A DNA stretch of 19,272 bases, from NCBI GenBank assembly GCA_007130585.1, contig SLSE01000115.1, positions 1-19,272 of the forward strand. Direction: 5' to 3'. Of the stretch, positions 7,859 to 14,396 are shown one piece after another. The notes below the pieces were generated by a model that had not been told where the DNA came from, made no database searches, and saw nothing but the letters and a program-made list of their open reading frames with translations. Made by a program: the position numbers and the translations under genes. How positions within the stretch are numbered: position 1 is the stretch's first letter; every line of letters starts with the position of its first letter. This DNA is from Syntrophomonadaceae bacterium. Lineage in GTDB: Bacteria > Bacillota > Dethiobacteria > DTU022.

Positions 7859-7900
7859 CCCCCTGTTCAACCTCTTGCAGAGAAGAAATTGAACAGGGGG
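7859..7900. repeat. 12 bp perfect inverted repeat inside the NifX/MinD operon
   Basis: CCCCCTGTTCAA (7859-7870) and TTGAACAGGGGG (7889-7900) are exact reverse complements separated by 18 nt. In the minus-strand transcript the hairpin would be followed by a G run and then TTATTTTT, so it could act as a weak attenuator between the DUF5320 and MinD genes. The arm plus GGACAGG resembles the GGGGGACGG repeat family seen after the tRNA. Confidence 0.6.
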
Positions 7901-7927
7901 ACAGGGTATAAATGTTTGCGCTATCAA

Positions 7928-8227
7928 TTACTCCTGCTCTAATTCTTCAATTCTTTTTTCCATTTGCTCTAACTCTGCTTTTAAATATTCTTGCTGCTCT
8001 TTCAGATACGCTTTTTCCGTTCCAGGGCCGGCAGCCATTGACCCGTAAAAGGGGCCGGCTTCAGCCTGCCACCAGCGGTGGAAGCCTCTACCTGAACCGC
8101 GGGCCGGGCCTCTTCCATATCCCCTTCTGAACCAGACGGCTCTGCCTCTCCCTGCACCGCAGGGACCGAAACCTCTGCCCGTACCGGGACCCATAGCGAC
8201 TGGGCCTGTTCCATCAAAGCCTGGCAT
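7928..8227 (-). CDS. DUF5320 domain protein, small Gly/Arg-rich with C-terminal coiled coil
   Basis: A 99-residue protein of the DUF5320 type. The N-terminus MPGFDGTGPVAMGPGTGRGF is the hallmark of this family. A Gly/Arg/aromatic-rich middle with a single Cys (GPCGAG) is followed by a charged coiled-coil tail rich in Glu, Leu and Lys (about residues 70-99, TEKAYLKEQQEYLKAELEQM). No signal peptide or membrane segment is seen. ATG is preceded by AGGAGG with 8 nt spacing. In other anaerobes such genes accompany NifX-like and ferredoxin-MinD genes, as here. The molecular function is unknown; a scaffold or metal-protein partner role would fit but is only inference. Confidence 0.85.
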   Translation of the reverse strand: MPGFDGTGPVAMGPGTGRGFGPCGAGRGRAVWFRRGYGRGPARGSGRGFHRWWQAEAGPFYGSMAAGPGTEKAYLKEQQEYLKAELEQMEKRIEELEQE

Positions 8228-8279
8228 CAGAAATCCCTCCTTTCCAAATAATCAATTCATAAACATCTATTATTAGCCC

Positions 8280-8633
8280 TTAACAACAATCATGACTGCC
8301 TTGAGAATGCTCGCAAGTGCCGGGCCCCGATTTTAACTCCCCGGATAAATATGCTTTAACCACATCCTCAACAGGGCCGGTAATACCTATAATGGTTTCA
8401 ATGTTTTCTTCACCAAATAATGACTGGGCCCGGGGCCCCATTCCTCCTGCAATAATGCACGTAACTCCTCTGTCTGCCAGGTACCCCGGTAAAAAGCCAG
8501 GCTCATGGCCGGGGTTTGGAATAACCTGCTTTTCTGATGCTGAGGTTTCTGCGAGCTTAATCAGGGTGTACTCAGGGCAGCGCCCAAAGTGCTGTGCTAC
8601 CATATTGTTTTCTGTTGCTACGGCAATAATCAT
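8280..8633 (-). CDS. NifX/NifB-C-terminal-like (dinitrogenase Fe-Mo cofactor family) protein with Cys/His tail
   Basis: A 117-residue single-domain protein of the dinitrogenase iron-molybdenum cofactor biosynthesis family, which also includes the Desulfovibrio orange protein and IssA-like proteins. Family features are IIAVATENNMVAQHFGRCPEY at the start, a central CIIAGGMGPRAQSLF and GPVEDVVKAYLSGEL near the end. The C-terminal tail GTCEHSQGSHDCC has three Cys and two His, which suggests metal binding. No nif structural genes are in view, so a nitrogenase role is not supported. ATG is preceded by AGGAGG (8 nt spacing) that lies within the end of the upstream paralogue; only 1 bp separates the two genes. 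Likely a partner of the MinD-type ATPases. Confidence 0.9.
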   Translation of the reverse strand: MIIAVATENNMVAQHFGRCPEYTLIKLAETSASEKQVIPNPGHEPGFLPGYLADRGVTCIIAGGMGPRAQSLFGEENIETIIGITGPVEDVVKAYLSGELKSGPGTCEHSQGSHDCC

Positions 8634-8634
8634 T

Positions 8635-9021
8635 TTAACTGCCTCCTTTTTGGTTTCGCATGCCTGAATGTGAGGATACTGTCGCTTCAGCTACAATTTT
8701 TAAGTTACCTTCATAAAGTTTTTCCAAAGTATCTTCAACAGTTCCGGTTATACCGCTGTAGATCCTGATATTAGCGGCTTTAAGTGCCTCAATTGCGTTG
8801 GGACCAATATTACCAAGGGCAACCGCTTCTATATCCCGATTGGCTAACAGTTGAGCAGCCTGTGGTCCAGCTCCCCCGGCAGCTCCGGCATTTGTATTAC
8901 TGATTGATTCAATAACTTTACAGTTTTCAGTATCAATTACCACAAAAAAAGGGCAGCGACCAAAGCGCGGGTCTACTTCGGCATTTAGCCCTTCTCCCTT
9001 TGCGCAAACTGCCAGTTTCAT
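8635..9021 (-). CDS. NifX/NifB-C-terminal-like (dinitrogenase Fe-Mo cofactor family) protein, first gene of operon
   Basis: A 128-residue paralogue of the next gene. It begins KLAVCAKGEGLNAEVDPRFG and contains RCPFFVVID, then GAAGGAGPQAAQLLANRDIEAV and GITGTVEDTLEKLYEGNL, all typical of the family. Its tail lacks the Cys/His cluster of the neighbour. ATG is preceded by GGAGGAGGG 7 nt upstream. It is the promoter-proximal gene of a run NifX-NifX-DUF5320-MinD-MinD. The two paralogues differ enough in sequence and tail to suggest separate partners or cluster-loading roles. Which metal centre it binds cannot be told from sequence. Confidence 0.9.
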   Translation of the reverse strand: MKLAVCAKGEGLNAEVDPRFGRCPFFVVIDTENCKVIESISNTNAGAAGGAGPQAAQLLANRDIEAVALGNIGPNAIEALKAANIRIYSGITGTVEDTLEKLYEGNLKIVAEATVSSHSGMRNQKGGS

Positions 9022-9054
9022 ATCCCGTCCCTCCTCCTTGTTGATCTATTTCTT

Positions 9055-9104
9055 AATGGGTATATATCTATAACCATTATAAACCCATAATGGGTATAAA
9101 TCAA
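9055..9104 (-). promoter_or_regulatory. Sigma-70 promoter with two palindromic operators, for the NifX/MinD operon
   Basis: On the minus strand TTGATT (9099-9104), a 17 bp spacer and TATAAT (9076-9081) form a near-consensus promoter about 50 bp before the first NifX-like gene. The spacer contains the perfect palindrome ACCCAT-T-ATGGGT (9083-9095). A second palindrome, arms AATGGTTATA and TATACCCATT around GATA (9055-9078, 9 of 10 bp paired), overlaps the -10 and the start site. This arrangement is that of a repressor-controlled promoter; the regulator is not identified. Confidence 0.7.
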
Positions 9105-9192
9105 TATCTTTTTTTTGGGAAATTTTTGGTTACGCAACATGAAAATTAAGAGGTGTATTAAAACTGAGAGAAAAGAACGGGATAGATTCAAT

Positions 9193-9217
9193 AAAAAAGT
9201 TACTGCTTAAAAAAGCA
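9193..9217 (-). terminator. Weak terminator candidate after the sigma-54 activator gene
   Basis: On the minus strand the stem TGCTT/AAGCA (9204-9217, 4 nt loop) is followed 5 nt later by six T residues. The stem is short, so the call is tentative. Confidence 0.35.
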
Positions 9218-9220
9218 CGG

Positions 9221-9237
9221 GTGTATAAAATTTATAC
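9221..9237. promoter_or_regulatory. Perfect palindrome, possible activator binding site
   Basis: GTATAAA-A-TTTATAC (9223-9237) is a perfect 15 bp palindrome touching the stop codon of the sigma-54 activator gene. The 17-mer GTGTATAAAATTTATAC matches 11063-11079 at 15 of 17 positions. A binding site is inference only. Confidence 0.4.
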
Positions 9238-10982
9238 TATAATATTTGCTCCAGGACGATATTTAGTTTCTTCATCCTGTAGATCAGGCTTTGCCTGATA
9301 ATGCCCAGGCTTTTCGCCGCCCTGGAAACGTTTCCCTTGTTTTCTATTAAGGCTTCCGTAATCTGCTGCTTTTCTATACTTCTTAGCAGCTCTGTCAAAG
9401 ATATGTTATTTGGGGAATGTTCTGTTGCGGGGATGTCTTCAAAACTGCTGAGCGGCAGGCTGCTTTTTGCATAAGAATTTAAGCATTCATGGTCCAGTTC
9501 TTTCTGATTGGGAGCAGCCCTGGTCACCATTGCCTCAATCATATGCTCAAGCTCCCGGATATTACCCGGCCAGGAATAAGTAAGCATAGCGTTTAGCAAC
9601 TGTTGAGAAATATTTTTTACATTTTTTTTGTAGTACTCACCATACATTTTCAAAAAGTAACTAATCAAATAGCCGACGTCAGATGGCCGGTTGCGAAGAG
9701 GGGGAATACAAATATAAGAAGCGCTGATCCTGTAAAACAGGTCCTGCCGAAAACATCCTCTTTCCAGGGCTTTCAGCGGATCCTCATTAGTCGCGCTTAT
9801 GAAACGGCAATTTACAGGAGTCGCCGTGTTGCCCCCGACACGTCTAACATATTTGTCTTCTATTACCCTTAAAAGTTTGACCTGTAAAGTAAGCGGCATC
9901 GCAGTTATTTCATCTAAAAACAGGGTTCCCCTGCCAGCCTGCCCGATCAGGCCAATTCTGTCAGCAGCCCCGGTAAAGGCGCCCTTTGTTGTACCGAAAA
10001 GCGTGCTTTCAAGCAAATTTTCAGGGATTGCGGCACAGTTAATAGCCAAAAAAGGATGATCCCGGGAAGTGCTGTGATTGTGAATGCTCTGGGCAAAAAG
10101 TTCTTTACCGGTGCCGGTTTCACCGACAATCAGGACGCTGCTGTCGAGCCAGGAAATATCCTGGGCTTCCTTAATTACCTGCTTCATGTCATGGCTTACT
10201 GTTTTTATATCAGAGAAATCGTACCGGGTGCCATTGTTCTTTTCCGCTGCACTGACTGCACCGTGTTCCTGCTCATAGAGTTTTGATTTAAGTTCTATCG
10301 TTTCCTGGAGAAGGGATTTTAAGGTGGTCTCATTTTTACTGACAGAATAAACACCGACCGGTTTACCGTCCAGAAGCAGTGGATAAGTGCTGTATGAAAC
10401 ATATCTCGGGGTCCCATTTTTTACTGCATGCGCCCTGTATGAGTTAATGATTGGCTTTTGAGTCTCGAATACCCGGCGGTGTTCGGATATATCCGGGTCA
10501 TGGTAACCGTATACATCCCACATATGTTTGCCCAATATCCCGGCTGCATTCAGGTTCTCCATTTTCTCCTGCGCCCTGTTGTATAATACCAGCCTTCCTT
10601 CGGGACTGCTCATTATAACCCCGTCACTGATATTGTTAATGATTTCTTCCAGGCAGCGGAGCCGTACTTTTAAGTTCCCCTGGTTGCTCAGATCTTCTGC
10701 AATTACGATAAAATAGCGGCTGTCATAATCGATGGCTTTAATTTGATAAGGCGTATCGCCGTGTTGATTATACCCTCCGGAACGGGCTAAAAGATCTTCC
10801 GGAGACCGGTTAAAAACCATTTTGATGTCCAGGTTATCATGGCTGCCGGGAAAAGATTTTTTGAGCATTAACCCTGCTTCTTTGTTAAACCAGGCTATTT
10901 GACCGTCGCTCTTTCTGACAATCATGGACCGGGAGGGCAACTCCTGTAATATCTTCTTTAATGGCTTCAGGTCCTGACTCAT
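9237..10982 (-). CDS. PAS-domain sigma-54-dependent transcriptional activator (canonical EBP), probable hut operon activator
   Basis: A 581-residue enhancer-binding protein. Two N-terminal sensory segments resembling PAS folds (about 10-95 and 110-220, IINNISDGVIMSSPEGRLVLY) precede an AAA+ domain and a C-terminal Fis-type helix-turn-helix (NVSRAAKSLGIIRQSLIYRM). All activation motifs are present: Walker A GETGTGKE (287-294), GAFTGA (334-339), Walker B TLFLDEI, sensor I SATNED, arginine fingers in FRQDLFYRI and sensor II WPGNIREL. The architecture is like RocR-type regulators of amino-acid catabolism. ATG at 10982 has GGGGTGG about 10 nt upstream. The gene is divergent from hutU, whose upstream region holds a sigma-54 promoter, so hut activation is the best guess. 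It lies between the hut and NifX/MinD operons and could also affect the latter. The ligand is unknown. Confidence 0.93.
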   Translation of the reverse strand: MSQDLKPLKKILQELPSRSMIVRKSDGQIAWFNKEAGLMLKKSFPGSHDNLDIKMVFNRSPEDLLARSGGYNQHGDTPYQIKAIDYDSRYFIVIAEDLSNQGNLKVRLRCLEEIINNISDGVIMSSPEGRLVLYNRAQEKMENLNAAGILGKHMWDVYGYHDPDISEHRRVFETQKPIINSYRAHAVKNGTPRYVSYSTYPLLLDGKPVGVYSVSKNETTLKSLLQETIELKSKLYEQEHGAVSAAEKNNGTRYDFSDIKTVSHDMKQVIKEAQDISWLDSSVLIVGETGTGKELFAQSIHNHSTSRDHPFLAINCAAIPENLLESTLFGTTKGAFTGAADRIGLIGQAGRGTLFLDEITAMPLTLQVKLLRVIEDKYVRRVGGNTATPVNCRFISATNEDPLKALERGCFRQDLFYRISASYICIPPLRNRPSDVGYLISYFLKMYGEYYKKNVKNISQQLLNAMLTYSWPGNIRELEHMIEAMVTRAAPNQKELDHECLNSYAKSSLPLSSFEDIPATEHSPNNISLTELLRSIEKQQITEALIENKGNVSRAAKSLGIIRQSLIYRMKKLNIVLEQIL

Positions 10983-11026
10983 ATTGCATCGCCACCCCGC
11001 TTAAAATATTTGATTAATTGATCATT

Positions 11027-11055
11027 AGTATAGCAATATATTATACACTTTGAAA
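11027..11055 (-). promoter_or_regulatory. Sigma-70-like promoter candidate for the sigma-54 activator gene
   Basis: On the minus strand TTTCAA (11050-11055), a 17 bp spacer and TATACT (11027-11032) lie about 45 bp before the activator start. The spacer includes GTATA...TATAC half-sites (11028-11046), so autoregulation is possible. The -35 match is weak. Confidence 0.35.
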
Positions 11056-11062
11056 CAAAAAT

Positions 11063-11079
11063 GTGCATAAATTTTATAC
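11063..11079. promoter_or_regulatory. Candidate upstream activator sequence of the hut sigma-54 promoter
   Basis: GTGCATAAATTTTATAC is nearly palindromic (GCATAAA-T-TTTATAC) and matches the site at 9221-9237 at 15 of 17 positions. Its centre is about 150 bp upstream of the predicted hutU start site, a usual enhancer distance for EBPs. It also sits just upstream of the divergent activator promoter. Confidence 0.45.
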
Positions 11080-11101
11080 GCATCAGCTCTGGCATGGTTA
11101 A

Positions 11102-11121
11102 CAGCAGTTTGAAAACAGCTG
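11102..11121. promoter_or_regulatory. Imperfect palindrome upstream of hutU
   Basis: CAGCAGTTT-GA-AAACAGCTG pairs at 7 of 9 positions and also reads as two direct AACAGC copies. It lies about 75 bp before the -24 element. An alternative regulator site, low confidence. Confidence 0.25.
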
Positions 11122-11195
11122 CCTGGAAGGGCAGAATACGGGCTTTTTTAGAGTCGGGCCGGTTGAATCATCTGAAACTTCAGCCGTATGGATAG

Positions 11196-11210
11196 TGGCA
11201 TCATAATTGC
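11196..11210 (+). promoter_or_regulatory. Sigma-54 (-24/-12) promoter of the hut operon
   Basis: TGGCATCATAATTGC matches the sigma-54 consensus TGGCAC-N5-TTGC with only the sixth base different, and has the obligatory GG-N10-GC spacing. The predicted start is near 11222, giving a 30 nt leader with AAGGAGG (11237-11243) placed 8 nt before the hutU ATG. I saw no comparable match upstream of any other gene in the window. The divergent gene encodes an intact sigma-54 activator. Confidence 0.85.
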
Positions 11211-11251
11211 GTTTTACATATATCGATAAATAGCTTAAGGAGGTTTTTAAG

Positions 11252-12955
11252 ATGGATAAACCGGAAATATATTATTCCGTAAAGGCCCAGAGAGGTCCAA
11301 ATCTACGCTGCAAAGGCTGGAAACAGGAAACCATATTGCGTATGCTCGAAAACAACATGGAAAACGCAGAAAAACCCGAGGAGCTGGTCATTTACGGAGG
11401 GTTCGGCAAATGCGCCCGCAACTGGGAATCGTATCACGCTATTGTCAGAACCTTGAAAGGCCTTGAAAATGATGAAACTCTGGTTATGCAGTCGGGAATG
11501 CCGGTTGCCGTTTTCAAGACTCATCGGCTGGCCCCGGCAGTGGTGATGGCCAATACAAATATTATGAAAGCCGACTGGCCGACATTTTATGACCTGCAGG
11601 ATAAAAACCTGACCATGTTTGCCCAGTATACAGCCGCCCCATGGGAATATATCGGCACCCAGGGCGTAATCCAGGGCACCTTCGAAACATTATCAGCCGT
11701 AGCCAGAAAATGCTATGATGATTCGTTGAAAGGCGAAATCCTTTTAACCGCCGGTGCCGGGGGCATGGGCGGTAATCAGACCCGGGCCATGACGATGCAC
11801 GGGGGTGTAGCGATCCTGTGCGATGTTAACAGGAAAATTATCGAAAGGCGGATCGAAAAGAAGTTTATCGATGTTATGGTTGATTCACTTGATGAAGCGA
11901 TGGATATGGCCAGGAGCTATGCGACCAGGAAAGAGCCCATTGGTATCGCCGTGGTTGGCAATGCTGCAGATATTTTTGAAGAAATCCTGGATAAGGGCTT
12001 TAAACCGGACATTGTAACTGAAATGTGCCCCTGCCACGATCCCTTTTCCTACATCCCATCCGGATATACTCCGCAGGAAGCGGACCGGCTGCGAAGCGAA
12101 AACAGAGAGCTTTACCTGGAGAAAGCGCGGAAAACGATGATCAGGCAGCTTGAAGCAATGAATGAATTCTATAAAATGGGCATCCCTACTTTTGAATACG
12201 GCACCAGCATCCGTAAAGAATGTCGTGATGGGGGCATGCCGGAAAAAGAAGCCATGACCATCCCCGGCTTTGTGGCAGAATATATCCGGCCCCTCTTCTG
12301 TGAAGGGCGCGGGCCTTTCCGCTGGACCTGTATTTCCGGTGAAGCCGAAGACTTAGAGAAGCTTGACCAGCTCTGCCTGGATATGTTTGAGAATGACCTC
12401 CTGGTAACAAGGTGGATCAAGCTGGCCCGGGAGCATATCCCCATTGAAGCCCTCCCGGCCCGGATCTGCTACCTTGGTTTTGGCCAACGCAAATGTTTTG
12501 CTTTAGCAGTCAATGCTATGATCAGAATCGGGGAACTTAAAGGTCCGGTGGCCTTTTCAAGAGATAACCTTGATTCAGGCTCCATTGTCAATCCGACTTT
12601 CGAATCAGAAAATATGCCTGATGGAAGCGACCTGATCTCTGACTGGCCGATGTTAAACGGTCTGCTTAACGCCATTGGCATGTGTGATTTAATAGCCATC
12701 CAGGCAAACTATTCCATGGGCGAGGCAGTCCATACAGGTGTTACCATGATTGCCGACGGAACAGATGAAGCTAATCTGCGCCTTTCTGCCTGCATGACGG
12801 TCGACTCCGGCATAGGGGTTGTCCGGCATGCCCAGGCCGGCTATCAAAGTGCCAGGGATGTCGCTGAAGGGAAAGGAAAGCTGACCGGAGAAAGTATTAA
12901 TGTTCCTCTCTGGTGGACACCCGGGGCAACATTTGGTCCGGAAGACCTGGAGTAA
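11252..12955 (+). CDS. hutU: Urocanate hydratase (urocanase), variant active-site loop
   Basis: Second step of histidine breakdown: adds water to urocanate to give 4-imidazolone-5-propanoate using tightly bound NAD+. The 567-residue protein has the urocanase signatures VIYGGFGKCARNWESY, FKTHRLAPAVVMANTN, the dinucleotide loop GAGGMGG (168-174), LPARICYLGFG with the expected catalytic Cys406, and RDNLDSGSI with Asp438. The stretch that in the Pseudomonas-type enzyme reads as a His-His-Gly-rich loop before CDGTDEA is here AIQANYSMGEAVHTG (482-496), a marked change, although the following DGTDEA is kept. Start is ATG with AAGGAGG 8 nt upstream, behind a sigma-54 promoter. It is first of the hut run; hutI follows after 142 bp. 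The function call rests on overall similarity and the hut neighbours. Confidence 0.93.
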   Translation: MDKPEIYYSVKAQRGPNLRCKGWKQETILRMLENNMENAEKPEELVIYGGFGKCARNWESYHAIVRTLKGLENDETLVMQSGMPVAVFKTHRLAPAVVMANTNIMKADWPTFYDLQDKNLTMFAQYTAAPWEYIGTQGVIQGTFETLSAVARKCYDDSLKGEILLTAGAGGMGGNQTRAMTMHGGVAILCDVNRKIIERRIEKKFIDVMVDSLDEAMDMARSYATRKEPIGIAVVGNAADIFEEILDKGFKPDIVTEMCPCHDPFSYIPSGYTPQEADRLRSENRELYLEKARKTMIRQLEAMNEFYKMGIPTFEYGTSIRKECRDGGMPEKEAMTIPGFVAEYIRPLFCEGRGPFRWTCISGEAEDLEKLDQLCLDMFENDLLVTRWIKLAREHIPIEALPARICYLGFGQRKCFALAVNAMIRIGELKGPVAFSRDNLDSGSIVNPTFESENMPDGSDLISDWPMLNGLLNAIGMCDLIAIQANYSMGEAVHTGVTMIADGTDEANLRLSACMTVDSGIGVVRHAQAGYQSARDVAEGKGKLTGESINVPLWWTPGATFGPEDLE

Positions 12956-12983
12956 TGGTAGTTGGTTCGGGCGCTGCTGCGCT

Positions 12984-13014
12984 AATTGCTTAAGGCTGCC
13001 CGGGTGGAGCAATT
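12984..13014. other. Inverted repeat in the hutU-hutI gap
   Basis: AATTGCT (12984-12990) and AGCAATT (13008-13014) form a 7 bp stem with a 17 nt GC-rich loop. There is no T-run, so it is not a plain terminator; it could be an mRNA processing or stability hairpin. I see no small ORF in this 142 bp gap. Confidence 0.3.
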
Positions 13015-13097
13015 TGACGCTTACCCGGACCGGTATATTGGCCAAACTATTTTATAGCCCGCTCCGCTTATTTATGCATATAATGGGGGTTTGTTAA

Positions 13098-14387
13098 TTG
13101 AGTAACCTTAACGGTAACAGGAAGAAAATAACCGCTGACCTGATTATAGCCAATGCCCGGCAGCTGGTTACCTGTAAACCTGAATTACCCTTTCGCGAGG
13201 GCGTAATTGAAAATGGCTGGGTTGCCATAACAGGTGAAAAAATTGCTGCAGCAGGCAGTAAAGAAGAAGTTACTGCTGCTGTAAATTTTGAGCCGGAATC
13301 GCAAATAGATGCCACGGGAAAAGTAGTAGTGCCCGGGTTCGTAGATTCACATACCCATCTGGTATTCGGCGGGTCCAGGGTGGAGGAGTACAGCCTGAGT
13401 TTAACCGCTGACGATCCCCTGGCGTTTGAGGAAAAAGGCATCAGAAGGGGCATTATGGCCACCGTGGATACAACCAGGAGCGAATCAATAGATTCACTTT
13501 ATAACAGCGCCAGGAGCAGGCTTATGAACATGCTGAAGCACGGCACAACAACAGTGGAAAGCAAAAGCGGCTACGGCCTGTCTTTAGAATCAGAAAAGAA
13601 GTTGTTAAAGGTAAATTGCCTGCTGCAGGAAAATACCCCTGCAGACATAGTGTCTACTTTTTTAGGGGCGCACGGCTGGCCTGCTGATATACCGAAGGAT
13701 AAATATATCGACATTCTTTTAAATGAAATGATCCCCTGGGTTGCAGAAAGAGACATGGCCAAATACTGTGATGTCTGGTGTGACGAGGGGAAATATTCGC
13801 TGGAAGAATCCAGAAAGATCCTTTTGGCTGCTAAAGATTACGGGCTGGAACCAAAAATACATACAGATGCCTACTCTTATATTGGAGGATCTGACTTTGC
13901 CGCGGAACTCGGGATGGTTTCTGCAGATCATTTAAACTACACCCCACGCAAAACCATGCAGAAGCTGGCTGAGTCCAACACGGTCGGAGTATTACTGCCG
14001 GCCCTCGATTTTGCTGTGCGACACCCTGTTCCCTTTGATTACAGGGCCATGAAAGATAAAGGCATGAATGTAGCGCTGGCCACCAACCTCTGTCCGGGCT
14101 GCTGGACCGAATCGCTCCAGTTTGTAATGGTCCTGGCCTGCCGCCTGTACGGAATGTCACCGGATGAAGCTCTAATGGCTGCTACCCTTGGCGGAGCAAA
14201 GGCCCTGGGCCTTGATTCTGATCGCGGTTCGCTGGAGACCGGCAAGCTAGCGGATATCCAGGTATGGGATGTACCAACTTTTGAACACGTTATATACCGG
14301 TTTTCCACTAACATGGTAGATCAGGTTATCAAAAGAGGCGAGGTAATTATAGAAAGCGGTTGCCTCGCCCGAAACATTACTCAGTAA
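13098..14387 (+). CDS. hutI: Imidazolonepropionase (amidohydrolase family)
   Basis: Hydrolyses 4-imidazolone-5-propanoate to N-formimino-L-glutamate, the third step of histidine breakdown. The 429-residue protein has the metal-binding HxH in VDSHTHLVFGG (His85, His87), KSGYGLSLESEKKLL, His255 in KIHTDAY and His278 in ADHLNY. Where the classical enzyme has a metal-ligand Asp in an ATD-x-NPG motif, this one has Asn330 in LATNLCPGCWTES. The start is TTG 13098, with GGGGG 8 nt upstream and no nearby ATG; length is close to the Bacillus enzyme (about 420). It ends in TAAGGAGG, so its stop codon abuts the ribosome binding site of fchA. The Asn may mean altered metal use, or a lineage-specific active form. 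Confidence 0.93.
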   Translation: MSNLNGNRKKITADLIIANARQLVTCKPELPFREGVIENGWVAITGEKIAAAGSKEEVTAAVNFEPESQIDATGKVVVPGFVDSHTHLVFGGSRVEEYSLSLTADDPLAFEEKGIRRGIMATVDTTRSESIDSLYNSARSRLMNMLKHGTTTVESKSGYGLSLESEKKLLKVNCLLQENTPADIVSTFLGAHGWPADIPKDKYIDILLNEMIPWVAERDMAKYCDVWCDEGKYSLEESRKILLAAKDYGLEPKIHTDAYSYIGGSDFAAELGMVSADHLNYTPRKTMQKLAESNTVGVLLPALDFAVRHPVPFDYRAMKDKGMNVALATNLCPGCWTESLQFVMVLACRLYGMSPDEALMAATLGGAKALGLDSDRGSLETGKLADIQVWDVPTFEHVIYRFSTNMVDQVIKRGEVIIESGCLARNITQ

Positions 14388-14396
14388 GGAGGCGCT

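Noticed and set aside
7912..8130. Plus-strand open frame with a hydrophobic start, resembling a small membrane protein
   Set aside because: It is antisense to the DUF5320 gene; its hydrophobicity comes from the reverse complement of the Glu/Lys-rich coiled coil. No ribosome binding site.
8280..9021. Nitrogenase cofactor (nif) cluster
   Set aside because: Only NifX-like single domains are present; no nifHDK, nifE/N or radical-SAM nifB is in view, and this family is widespread outside nitrogen fixation.
9022..9236. Sigma-54 promoter for the NifX/MinD operon, as in Desulfovibrio orp operons
   Set aside because: No GG-N10-GC element is found on the minus strand here; a near-consensus sigma-70 promoter is present instead.
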